Origin: 39-52-133 sp035531075
GTDB taxonomy: Bacteria; Pseudomonadota; Gammaproteobacteria; Burkholderiales; Gallionellaceae
Direction: 5' to 3'
Length of the DNA: 64,000 nt
Assembly (NCBI GenBank): GCA_035531075.1
Contig: DATKTO010000040.1
Location: forward strand, 127,973-191,972
A program made the position numbers and the translations under genes. Below the pieces are notes generated by a model that had not been told where the DNA came from, did no database searches, and saw only the letters and a program-made list of their open reading frames with translations. Shown here piece by piece: positions 35,584 to 43,376 of this stretch (positions are counted from its first letter, which is position 1; the number at the start of each line of letters is the position of its first letter).

Positions 35584-35976
35584 ATGAAAAAAATAATATT
35601 TTTAGCAATTCTTGGCGCGCTGCTAATGCAGGGATGCAAGACAACGCCAACAACTTCTGCCGCAGCACCAGCGGCCGGAGTCAAGCAGGCAGCAAAGCCG
35701 ATTGAAATGGATCCATTGAAAATAATGAACGATTCTAACATCGGGAATTGCACTTCATGCCATGCGATACCAGCCAACTCAACAGTGGTAGCCGGCGACA
35801 TCGGTCCTCCTTTCATTGGCATGAAAGCCCGATTCCCTGATATTGCAAAGCTGAAAGCAGTCATCGCAGATCAGAAGGCGATAAGCCCTGAAACCATCAT
35901 GCCTCCGTTCGGTCGCAACAAGATTTTGACGCCTGAGCAGATTGATGCTGTTGCTCAATATATCTATCAATATTAA
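35584..35976 (+). CDS. soxX: Sulfur oxidation cytochrome c subunit SoxX
   Basis: The 130-residue mono-haem cytochrome c has its haem site at CTSCH (Cys56, Cys59, His60), a GDIGPPFIGMKARFPD segment typical of SoxX, and the distal Met in TIMPPFGRNKILT. The signal sequence ends in LLMQGC, so Cys18 may be lipidated, which is less usual for SoxX. With SoxA it forms the complex that joins thiosulfate to SoxYZ in the periplasm. An AAGGAG site precedes the ATG. It lies ten bases before soxA. No soxYZ or soxB is in the window. Confidence 0.88.
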   Translation: MKKIIFLAILGALLMQGCKTTPTTSAAAPAAGVKQAAKPIEMDPLKIMNDSNIGNCTSCHAIPANSTVVAGDIGPPFIGMKARFPDIAKLKAVIADQKAISPETIMPPFGRNKILTPEQIDAVAQYIYQY

Positions 35977-35986
35977 GAGGTTACGA

Positions 35987-36877
35987 ATGAAAAATTTTAT
36001 ACTTGTTTTATTGCTCGCGTTTAGCCTGCCTGCGTTGGCAGAGACCGTGAAAACTGCCGGTGAAGCAGAAGCTTCCGCGCCAGAGACACTGAAAGCAATC
36101 CAGCAGCACTTCAAAAAGACAATGCCTCAAGTGAAGGGCGATGATTTTGTGGATGGCTCGATGAATTTCTCCCCGAGTTCTAAAAAGTACAATAATTACT
36201 GGATGATGCGTTTTGTGGACGAGATCGATCAGCCTGAGGAATACACCAAGGCAATCGCTGCCGGAAAAAAACTGTGGGAAACACCCTTTGCAAATGGCAA
36301 GACTTTTGCCAGTTGCTTCCCTCATGGCGGCAAAGGCGCTGCCGCCGGCTATCCTAAAGTTGATGCTTCCGGCAAGGTGGTTACCTTTGAACATGCGTTG
36401 AACACATGCCTTGAGTCCAATGGTGAGAAGCCGCTGGCCTATGGCGATATGCATACGATGGGCGCACTGTCTATCGTCGCACGCAAGCTGTCCGACGGCG
36501 CTCGTATTAAAATCGAGGTCAAGACAGATGCCGAGAAAGCAGCATTCGCTCGCGGCAAGGCGCTGTTTTACGGACGTTTTGGCAAGGCAGAACAGGCTTG
36601 TGCCAATTGCCATATTCAGCATGCTGGACAAGTTGCACGCACCGAAGAACTTTCTCCTGTAATCGGTCAGGCAGCCCATTTCCCCGTGTTCCGTCCAAAC
36701 AAGGCAACCGGCGACCTGGCTGTTATTACCCTGCAAGAGCGCTATAAAGGTTGCCAGAAGAACACCCTGGTAGCGGATCCTATCAAGCCTGGTTCAGCCG
36801 ATTCAAACGATCTAGAGTATTTCCATACCTACATCAGCAATGGCATGCCATTAAGCACTGGTGTATTCAGGAAGTAA
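35987..36877 (+). CDS. soxA: Sulfur oxidation cytochrome c subunit SoxA (single-haem type)
   Basis: The 296-residue protein has a signal peptide cleaved after PALA. The first haem position reads CFPHGG, so it lacks one cysteine of CxxCH; single-haem SoxA proteins show this. The second is intact at CANCH (Cys205, Cys208, His209). GQAAHFPVFRP and the later GCQKN carry the substrate-linked cysteine of SoxA. It partners SoxX in periplasmic thiosulfate oxidation. A terminator follows 31 bases after the stop, so soxX-soxA is a two-gene unit. Confidence 0.9.
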   Translation: MKNFILVLLLAFSLPALAETVKTAGEAEASAPETLKAIQQHFKKTMPQVKGDDFVDGSMNFSPSSKKYNNYWMMRFVDEIDQPEEYTKAIAAGKKLWETPFANGKTFASCFPHGGKGAAAGYPKVDASGKVVTFEHALNTCLESNGEKPLAYGDMHTMGALSIVARKLSDGARIKIEVKTDAEKAAFARGKALFYGRFGKAEQACANCHIQHAGQVARTEELSPVIGQAAHFPVFRPNKATGDLAVITLQERYKGCQKNTLVADPIKPGSADSNDLEYFHTYISNGMPLSTGVFRK

Positions 36878-36907
36878 GCTGATGCGGTAAGGTAATAATG
36901 CAGCAAC

Positions 36908-36938
36908 AAAAAAGGCCGGGAGAAATCCCGGCCTTTTT
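36908..36938 (+). terminator. Rho-independent terminator of soxXA
   Basis: The stem AAAGGCCGGGA / TCCCGGCCTTT (eleven pairs) with a GAAA loop runs into a T stretch. It can also work on the opposite strand because of the A run on its left. Confidence 0.92.
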
Positions 36939-36941
36939 ATT

Positions 36942-37095
36942 TCAGGATAGCGCCAGCATGTTAACCGACTCAAAATTGATGGGGTAAGGCATTTGCATGG
37001 TGTAGCCGCTGACCGGCTTCGTGTGTATCGCGATCCCCATCAACATGGGAAACTGCTTGAATTGCGGGCGCGCAGCCAGAAAATTTTCGCACCAT
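36942..37095 (-). pseudogene. Orphan 3' end of a lost gene
   Basis: On the minus strand, just after the patatin gene, a coherent peptide of about 50 residues can be read. It runs from WCENFLAARPQFKQFPMLMG through IHTKPVSGYTMQMPYPINFE to a TGA. A stop codon directly precedes it and there is no start. The composition is protein-like, not noise, so it is probably the tail of a gene whose body was deleted. The family is not recognised. Confidence 0.3.
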
Positions 37096-37113
37096 TAATG
37101 TCGATTTTAATGC

Positions 37114-38037
37114 TCACTTATTTGCGGCTGTACTCTGAAACGTTATTGCTGCTCCGCGCTCCTCGTTCTTCTTTGCCAGCTTCTCTTTCAGCTCGCTCAG
37201 AATTGCCGCAACGGCTTTTTCGCCCTGCAGAACGGCGAGGTGCCTGTCCTTGAAATCGGTTGAACTGATCCCGGGGGTGAGCGGGCTTATCACAATGTCC
37301 GCAGTCGGTAGTTCAGTGCGGCTGATAGTCTGGCCCATGATATTGAAAGTCTGCAGCAGTACATCGGCGCTGCTTTCTGTTTTGCTGTTCTGGGGTTTGT
37401 CAGAGATATCCACGGCGATGACAAAATCGGCGCCTAGCGAACGTGCAACACGCACCGGAACTGGTGCAACCAGACCGCCATCCACATATTCATGTCCGTT
37501 AATGCTTACCGGCTGGAAAACGCCAGGCACTGCACTGGAAGCGCGCACTGCCATGCCTGTGTTGCCAGTGCGGAAGACGATCATCTCGCCGCTGCTCAAA
37601 TCAGTCGCAACGACCGCAAAAACCTTCTTCATCTTCTCCAGCGTGCGGTGCTTGACTGCCTGGTTAATGAAATCCTGCAAGGCCTCGCCCTTGATGACGC
37701 CACGGTTCGGCATAGACCAGTCGCTCACCTGGCTTTCGTCCATCTGCATGGACAGTTGCTGGAGTTCAAAGCCGTTGTATCCGGCGGCATATAGCGCGCC
37801 CACCACAGAGCCGGCGCTGGTGCCCACAATAATATCGGGCACGATGCCTTGCGCCTCCAGCGCTTTTATGACGCCTACATGAGCAAAGCCGCGTGCGGCA
37901 CCGCCCCCCAGTGCCAGGGCAATTTTCATGGGCGCCGGCGGCAGCACTGCACTGGGTGCGGTGGGAGCCGGGGTGGTGCTGCAGGCGGCCAGCGCCAGCA
38001 GTAACAGTATGGATAGCTTGAGGTGGATTCGTTGCAT
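37114..38037 (-). CDS. Patatin-like phospholipase, lipoprotein (RssA-like)
   Basis: The 307-residue protein has a lipobox (LALAACSTTP), a Pro/Ala linker, and then a patatin domain. The oxyanion motif is GGGAARGFAHVG, the nucleophile serine lies in GTSAGS, and the catalytic Asp in DGGLVAPVPV. It resembles the RssA/YchK group of serine esterases, but with a lipoprotein signal it should be held in the envelope. It is a single minus-strand gene between the sox unit and the SirB2 gene. Confidence 0.87.
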   Translation of the reverse strand: MQRIHLKLSILLLLALAACSTTPAPTAPSAVLPPAPMKIALALGGGAARGFAHVGVIKALEAQGIVPDIIVGTSAGSVVGALYAAGYNGFELQQLSMQMDESQVSDWSMPNRGVIKGEALQDFINQAVKHRTLEKMKKVFAVVATDLSSGEMIVFRTGNTGMAVRASSAVPGVFQPVSINGHEYVDGGLVAPVPVRVARSLGADFVIAVDISDKPQNSKTESSADVLLQTFNIMGQTISRTELPTADIVISPLTPGISSTDFKDRHLAVLQGEKAVAAILSELKEKLAKKNEERGAAITFQSTAANK

Positions 38038-38094
38038 CGGGTGTAAGCCTTGTTTGAGAGTATTTGAAATTGCAGCGATCAGGCAGAGGCTATG

Positions 38095-38481
38095 CTAAAG
38101 CGCTAACCATGGCAGAGGATTGTGAGCAAGCGCGACGGTCACGATGTAGATGAAAACAAGCTGCGCAGAAATCCAGGCGGCCAGCCGGATGTTTTTTGTC
38201 CTGCCGCGTTTGAGGGCATAGGTGCCCAGGACAATATACAGCAGCAAGGCGATAATTTTTGCCATCAGCCAGGGTGAGGCGAACGGCGAGATTGAAAGTT
38301 GAAAAGCCAGCGTGACGGCGCTGAGCAGCAGTGCGCTGTCAACAATGTGAGGAACCACCTTCACCCAGCGACGCTGCAGTATCGAAGCCGCGCGCAGCAT
38401 CCATACGCCACGCAGGAAGAACAAGGTGTAACTAAGCAGCACGCAGCTGATATGAAAATATTTGAGGGCAATGATGCTCAC
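38095..38481 (-). CDS. SirB2-family membrane protein
   Basis: The 128-residue protein has four membrane segments and the SirB2 pattern: ALKYFHISCVLLSYTLFFLR, KVVPHIVDSALLLSAVTLAF and PWLMAKIIALLLYIVLG. The family is widespread and of unknown function, named after a Salmonella invasion regulator locus. The ATG at 38481 follows AAAGGAATTG. It may be co-transcribed with the patatin gene 57 bases downstream. Confidence 0.82.
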   Translation of the reverse strand: MSIIALKYFHISCVLLSYTLFFLRGVWMLRAASILQRRWVKVVPHIVDSALLLSAVTLAFQLSISPFASPWLMAKIIALLLYIVLGTYALKRGRTKNIRLAAWISAQLVFIYIVTVALAHNPLPWLAL

Positions 38482-38655
38482 ACAATTCCTTTTTGGTAGA
38501 TGAAATAAGAAATAGATTCGGCGATTTCGAATGACCTGGAACCAATATTCACTCTTGTATTTGATATATTAATAGTACTGTTTTTATGGCAATATTGCTT
38601 CCCCATTTTTTCACGGCAATCTGTGGACAAGATATATGCCTAATAATTCAGACCT

Positions 38656-39819
38656 ATGAAAAATTCTGTTTCAAAAATATTGCGTCTTATATTGCCCGAG
38701 ACCGCTCCATTGACTACCGGTGAGAAACTGCGCTCCGCGCTGGCAGCCTTTGTTGCCATTTTACTGGTGGGGTATGTCAGCAGTCTGTTTGTCAGCGGTG
38801 TCGGCCTGCCTTTTCTGGTGGCGTCGATGGGTGCGTCTGCTGTCTTATTGTTTGCGATATCCCATAGCCCCCTGTCACAGCCATGGCCGTTGATTGGTGG
38901 AAATATTATCCCTGCACTGATTGCAGTGACCTGCGGCAAGCTGGTGCCGGACCTGATCCTGGCCACTGCTATTTCCGTTGCCATATCCCTGTTTGTGATG
39001 CAGTTGCTGCGTTGTCTGCATCCACCTGGCGGCGCGCTGGCCTTATTGCCGCTGCTGGGTGGTGCAAGTGTGCACGAGCTCGGTTATCGATTTGTGCTGT
39101 ATCCGGTCAGTCTGAATATACTGATATTGTTGCTGCTGGCATTCATTATTAATAACCTGTTGCCGGGCAGGCGTTATCCGCTGCCAGCTTTTCCGGTGAG
39201 TCATGACATACATAAACATGATGATCCCAGCTCGCTGGATAGGCTAATCGTAAGCCATGCCGATGTACACAATGCGTTGATACAAATGAACACCTATCTC
39301 GACGTGAGCGAAGAAGACCTGAATACGGTATACAAAATGGCGGAGATGCAAACATACCGCCGCAAGATGGGAGAAATAACCTGTGCGGATATCATGTCAC
39401 GTGATCTGGTTACCGCTGAATATGGCACCGAACTGGAAGAGGCATGGGCGCAATTGCGCTTCCATAAAATCAAGGCTATTCCGGTGGTTGACCGGGCGCG
39501 GCGCGTGATCGGTATCATTACGCTGGTCGATTTCCTGAAGCGTGCCAACCTGAAAACCTACGAGTCTTTTGAGGAAAAACTGATGAAGTTCATCAAGCGT
39601 ACTCCCGGGATGGCCTCAAGCAAGCCGGAAGTAGTGGGACAAATCATGGTTTCCCCGGTGTATACCGCGAACGAGGATACTCATATCGTGGAACTGGTGC
39701 CGCTGTTGTCGGACAAAGGATTGCACCATATCCCGATTGTGAATGCCGAGCGTCGGCTGATAGGCATGGTTACACAGTCGGATCTGATTGCCGCGCTTTA
39801 TGCAGGTTCAGTTGCCTGA
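38656..39819 (+). CDS. HPP-family membrane protein with CBS pair
   Basis: The 387-residue protein starts with an HPP domain of four to five membrane segments (about 25-180). It carries the name-giving motif in LHPPGGALALLPLLGG and a conserved GASAVLLFAI. A linker leads to two CBS domains (about 245-300 and 325-385; IMSRDLVTAEYGTELEEAW, GLHHIPIVNAERRLIGMVTQ). CBS pairs bind adenylates and gate linked channels or enzymes. HPP proteins have been linked to nitrite transport into plastids, and nearby nar genes make an anion role plausible but unproven. Confidence 0.87.
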   Translation: MKNSVSKILRLILPETAPLTTGEKLRSALAAFVAILLVGYVSSLFVSGVGLPFLVASMGASAVLLFAISHSPLSQPWPLIGGNIIPALIAVTCGKLVPDLILATAISVAISLFVMQLLRCLHPPGGALALLPLLGGASVHELGYRFVLYPVSLNILILLLLAFIINNLLPGRRYPLPAFPVSHDIHKHDDPSSLDRLIVSHADVHNALIQMNTYLDVSEEDLNTVYKMAEMQTYRRKMGEITCADIMSRDLVTAEYGTELEEAWAQLRFHKIKAIPVVDRARRVIGIITLVDFLKRANLKTYESFEEKLMKFIKRTPGMASSKPEVVGQIMVSPVYTANEDTHIVELVPLLSDKGLHHIPIVNAERRLIGMVTQSDLIAALYAGSVA

Positions 39820-39887
39820 GAGCAAGGCAGAATGCCTATTGCCCCATCGCTAAGGCCGCTTCCGTCTGCGACCTCAGCTTGGGCTTT

Positions 39888-40214
39888 TCAGCCCGTGCTC
39901 CAGGCGCGGGGGCGCTTCATGCCGGCGATCTTGCACGCCTGTTTTACGTAGCCATAGGGGAATAGTTCGAACACCATGTTGCGCGATTCAGGGCCGTGCT
40001 TGGCCGCCAAATGCTTGATCACATGGCGCACATCTACCGCGATCTGATGTTCGGCGTAATAATCGCGCATGAAGCGCAGTACATCCCAGTGATCCTCAGT
40101 GAGTTCAATGTTTTCCTGGCGGGCAAGTTCAATTGCCACTTCTTCATTCCAATCCTGTGGTTCTACCAGGTAGCCTTCGGCATCAACTTCCGGAAATTGA
40201 GTCATCGTATCCAT
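39888..40214 (-). CDS. DsrC/TusE-family protein lacking the C-terminal cysteine
   Basis: The 108-residue protein matches the DsrC/TusE/RspA fold: FPEVDAEGYLVEPQDWNEEV, LTEDHWDVLRFMRDYYAEH and the C-terminal arm QACKIAGMKRP. DsrC of sulfur oxidisers has two cysteines in the arm, and TusE only the last. Here the upstream Cys94 is kept while the last one is replaced by a tail ending RAWSTG. It therefore cannot form the usual disulfide or trisulfide loop. It may bind sulfur at Cys94, or be one of the regulatory DsrC-like proteins. It is divergent from a MarR gene with a palindrome between them. Confidence 0.85.
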   Translation of the reverse strand: MDTMTQFPEVDAEGYLVEPQDWNEEVAIELARQENIELTEDHWDVLRFMRDYYAEHQIAVDVRHVIKHLAAKHGPESRNMVFELFPYGYVKQACKIAGMKRPRAWSTG

Positions 40215-40270
40215 TGTTCACCTCTATGAAAAATGTTTGCAGAAATACTGAATGAATTATATATCACGGT

Positions 40271-40285
40271 TTGATATAATATCAA
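40271..40285. promoter_or_regulatory. MarR-type operator between dsrC-like and marR genes
   Basis: TTGATAT-A-ATATCAA is a perfect inverted repeat with seven-base arms. It lies 26 bases before the marR start and 56 bases before the dsrC-like start. Its size and position suit a MarR dimer that controls both genes. Confidence 0.65.
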
Positions 40286-40311
40286 CGAAATCTTCAACAT
40301 AATATTTTTAT

Positions 40312-40779
40312 ATGCCCAAAAAAAACCTCAGCAAGAAAGAGTTTGAAACGCTTTCGCATTTTCGCTATCAGCTGCGCCGCTTCCTTCGTTTCAGCGAGGA
40401 AGTGACGCGTGATTTCGGCATTACCCACCTGCAATACCTGATGTTGCTGCATATCAAGGGTTTTAAAGGGAGGGAGTGGGCCACCATAGGCGAATTGGCA
40501 GAGCTGTTGCAGTCCCATCATCACGGGGTGGTGTCCCTGGTATCCCGCTGTGAAAAACTGGGACTGGTATACCGGCAGAAAGGTGTGGCTGACAAGCGGG
40601 TTATTGAAGTACATCTTACAGCAGCGGGCGAAAAGGCCGTGTCAAAGCTTGCGCGCATGCACCGTGATGAACTGCTGAACCTGCAGGGCATATTCCAGGT
40701 TCCGGGGAGCAGCGATTTGCTTGAGGAAGAAGCCGATGACGAAAAGCCGAGAAAGCGCATGGCTTCTGCCGGGGCTTAA
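40312..40779 (+). CDS. MarR-family transcriptional regulator
   Basis: The 155-residue winged-helix protein has a recognition region (TIGELAELLQSHHHGVVSLV) and a wing (YRQKGVADKRVIEVHLTAAG) of MarR type. An acidic tail follows (LLEEEADDEKPRKRM). It has no cysteine, so sensing would be by ligand rather than thiol chemistry. It probably represses itself and the divergent dsrC-like gene through the palindrome at 40271. This is inference from layout. Confidence 0.88.
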   Translation: MPKKNLSKKEFETLSHFRYQLRRFLRFSEEVTRDFGITHLQYLMLLHIKGFKGREWATIGELAELLQSHHHGVVSLVSRCEKLGLVYRQKGVADKRVIEVHLTAAGEKAVSKLARMHRDELLNLQGIFQVPGSSDLLEEEADDEKPRKRMASAGA

Positions 40780-40846
40780 CCCGGGATGAGGGATAGCCAG
40801 TAACGCTTCCCGGCACAAAGTCGAGACCTGGTCCCGGCCATGAATA

Positions 40847-41383
40847 TCAGGCTTGCGGCAGCGTTACACCGCGACGCGCAGCCATTTTTTTGCCTATGCC
40901 ATGCAATTGCTGCTCGTTCAAAAGCCGGGCAGAGAGCGGCAGCAATTTTGTATTTTCGAGCATGATGTGGCGGCCATATGCAAGGCTGAAATCGGCGACA
41001 ATATTGCGTTCAAGCGTGGCAGACTTGCCGTCCGCAATGCCCTGCAACTGGCTGCGCAAATTCAGCCATGCCGCTTCCATTGCCTGATGGTCGTCCAGCA
41101 AGCGCTTGATCAGATCCTCGGCATCGGCGTTTTGCGTGGCGCGCAACAGCGGGAACAGATCCTCCTCTTCATCCTGGTGATGAAACTTTCCGGCGGTGTC
41201 AAAATAGCGCATGATCGCCTGGGCAGCCTGTTGCGCCTGTGCATCGCAGCCATGCATGGGCAGGTGGCTCATCAGTTTTTGCAGCGTGGCGCACTGGTCC
41301 ATAATGCGCTCATGGCAGGCATGCAGCATATCAAGCGGTGAATCAAAAGTGGGCGCCGGAGCTTTGCTGGGTAGGTTCATCAT
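40847..41383 (-). CDS. Hemerythrin HHE domain protein
   Basis: The protein of about 178 residues is helical with iron-ligand motifs in order: HACHERI, GKFHHQDEEEDLFPLL, DDHQAMEAAW and YGRHIMLENTKLLP. Hemerythrin-like proteins bind a di-iron centre and sense or carry oxygen or nitric oxide, which would suit a denitrifier. The start at 41383 (two adjacent ATG) gives the family's normal N-terminus. It lies 50 bases downstream of the ion-channel gene on the same strand. Confidence 0.87.
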   Translation of the reverse strand: MMNLPSKAPAPTFDSPLDMLHACHERIMDQCATLQKLMSHLPMHGCDAQAQQAAQAIMRYFDTAGKFHHQDEEEDLFPLLRATQNADAEDLIKRLLDDHQAMEAAWLNLRSQLQGIADGKSATLERNIVADFSLAYGRHIMLENTKLLPLSARLLNEQQLHGIGKKMAARRGVTLPQA

Positions 41384-41433
41384 GATGTGTGCTTTCTTGT
41401 CGCGTTGAATTGGATGGGCGAGATTGCCGAAAC

Positions 41434-42237
41434 TTACTGTTTGAGTTCGCCGCCGCAATGGGGGCAGGTCTTGTTCATCTCTCTCTCTCTGGATTGCTCG
41501 ATGAGCGCGGAAGCCAGGATCGCACTGGGCAGCGCAAAAAATCCTATGCCCAGTGCGGCAAAAAATGCGGCGATGAATTTGCCGATGGTGGTGATCGGGT
41601 ATACATCGCCGTAGCCTACCGTTGTCATCGTCATGATACCCCACCACATCGAGGCGGGTATGCTGGAGAATGCCTTGGGCTGTGCATCATGCTCGGCAAA
41701 ATAGGCCAGTGAAGAGCAGATGATGAGCAGCACAAACATGATGGTGCCCGCTATCAGGAACTCCGCTTTTTTGGAGCTTGCCGCCTGCCAGATTGAATGC
41801 AGGGCCAGATTGTAGCGGGGGATATGCAGCAGGCGCACCACCCTGAACAGCCTGAGCATGCGCAAAAAGCGCAAATCCAGGCCGCCCAGCAACAGCAGGG
41901 AAGGCAGAAAGGCCGCCAGGTCGAACAGCGCCATCGGACTCAGCATGTAGCGCAGGCGCCCGCCCAGCGGATGTTTGTATTTCGGGTTGAGAGTGGCGCT
42001 CCATACACGCAGCAGATATTCCACCATAAACAATGCCACTGAAAACAGCTCGAATGCCAGGAAATAAACCCGCCATGCAAGGTAAAGCTCATCCATGGTT
42101 TCCAGCATCATGGCCAGCACGTTCAGTATGATCAGGGATGCCAGGCTGATATTGAACAATGACGCCCACGGCTCAATCGCATGCAGTCCCTGCAGCATGT
42201 TATAAAGACGTTGTTTGAGGGGTGGCGCTTTACTCAT
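41434..42237 (-). CDS. Voltage-gated-type potassium/ion channel
   Basis: The 267-residue protein has six membrane segments. The fourth carries regularly spaced arginines (RFLRMLRLFRVVRLLHIPRY), and a pore loop bears the filter TVGYGD. This is the bacterial Kv-like ion transporter family (inner membrane, K+ selective). A short cytoplasmic tail ends in CPHCGGELKQ, a possible half zinc-binding knuckle. The start lies 34 bases beyond the stop of serB, same strand. Confidence 0.9.
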   Translation of the reverse strand: MSKAPPLKQRLYNMLQGLHAIEPWASLFNISLASLIILNVLAMMLETMDELYLAWRVYFLAFELFSVALFMVEYLLRVWSATLNPKYKHPLGGRLRYMLSPMALFDLAAFLPSLLLLGGLDLRFLRMLRLFRVVRLLHIPRYNLALHSIWQAASSKKAEFLIAGTIMFVLLIICSSLAYFAEHDAQPKAFSSIPASMWWGIMTMTTVGYGDVYPITTIGKFIAAFFAALGIGFFALPSAILASALIEQSREREMNKTCPHCGGELKQ

Positions 42238-42270
42238 GGGGCAATTGTATCAAGCAATCCGCTTGAGTGC

Positions 42271-43107
42271 TTAGCCGCCAAACAGGGTGACCAGCCCATC
42301 CAGCCCGACGTAGTTGAAGGCGTAAGTCGCCTGCGAGCGCACCACCGGCTTGGCGTGATAGGCAATGCTCACGCTGGCCTGTGCCATCATCTTCAGGTCA
42401 TTCGCGCCATCGCCCATCGCAATCACCTGCTTGCTGCCCAGCGCCAGCTCGTCGCGCGTGTGCACCAGGAAATCGGCCTTGCCCTGCGCGTCGAGGATCT
42501 TGCCCAGCACCTTGCCGGTAAGCTTGCCGTTCACGATCTCCAGCGTATTGGCATGGGCAAAGTCCAGCCCCAGGCGCGCTTTCAGTCTCTCGGTGAAGTA
42601 TACAAAGCCCCCTGATACCAGCAGGGTCTTGATGCCGTGCTCCTTCAGCTTCGCCAGCATCGTTTCCGCACCGGGGCTCAACTGCAGGCGCTCGTCATAT
42701 GCCCGCTGCAGCGCGCTTTCCTCCAGCCCTTCCAGCAGCGCCACGCGGCGGCGCAGGCTCTCGGCAAAATCGATCTCGCCGCGCATCGCCGCCTCGGTGA
42801 TCGCCGACACCTGCGGCTTCAGGTGATACATGTCCGCGATCTCGTCGATGCACTCGATGGTGATCAGGGTCGAGTCCATATCCATCACCACCAGCCCGAA
42901 GTCGGAAAGATGCTGGCCGGGCCGCACAAAGCCGTAGTCCAGGCCGTGCTCGTGGCAATACTCCGCAATGCTGTCGTGCGGCTTGGCGTCCACCAGACGG
43001 TAGGCATGGCTGCCGATCTGTTCGGTGCGCGTCGCCAGCGTCAGGTCGCTGAGGCGTTTCAGTTGGGCGGCGGGTATGTCTTGCAGGGCTTGGATGATCA
43101 GGTTCAT
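42271..43107 (-). CDS. serB: Phosphoserine phosphatase SerB
   Basis: The 278-residue haloacid dehalogenase-family enzyme makes the last step of serine synthesis. An N-terminal ACT-like region (about 1-75) precedes the phosphatase domain. Motifs are VVMDMDSTLI (nucleophile and acid Asp), LLVSGGF, and AMGDGANDLKMM. The ATG at 43107 is chosen; a start 42 bases upstream would add a non-conserved lead. Housekeeping gene. Confidence 0.94.
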   Translation of the reverse strand: MNLIIQALQDIPAAQLKRLSDLTLATRTEQIGSHAYRLVDAKPHDSIAEYCHEHGLDYGFVRPGQHLSDFGLVVMDMDSTLITIECIDEIADMYHLKPQVSAITEAAMRGEIDFAESLRRRVALLEGLEESALQRAYDERLQLSPGAETMLAKLKEHGIKTLLVSGGFVYFTERLKARLGLDFAHANTLEIVNGKLTGKVLGKILDAQGKADFLVHTRDELALGSKQVIAMGDGANDLKMMAQASVSIAYHAKPVVRSQATYAFNYVGLDGLVTLFGG

Positions 43108-43376
43108 GTAATTGCTTCGTAATAAATGCAAGATGCTCAATGCTTGCAAGACAGTGTATTGGGAGGGCTAAGTCGCATATTTTAACGGAATATCGATCAC
43201 GGTGTTTGTTAAGCCATGAGGTCAATTCGCAAGGTTGCCGGCTGGCGCGATAACTTAAGCCTGCATAAGTTATCTTCTCCCCCTGTTTTGACGTTTCCGC
43301 GAGTATGAATAATTGTGCCGGGCCCGCTAGTGATGAGACTGTGCAATGCGTTTTGCAGTGATGGTTTCTTCTTCGC

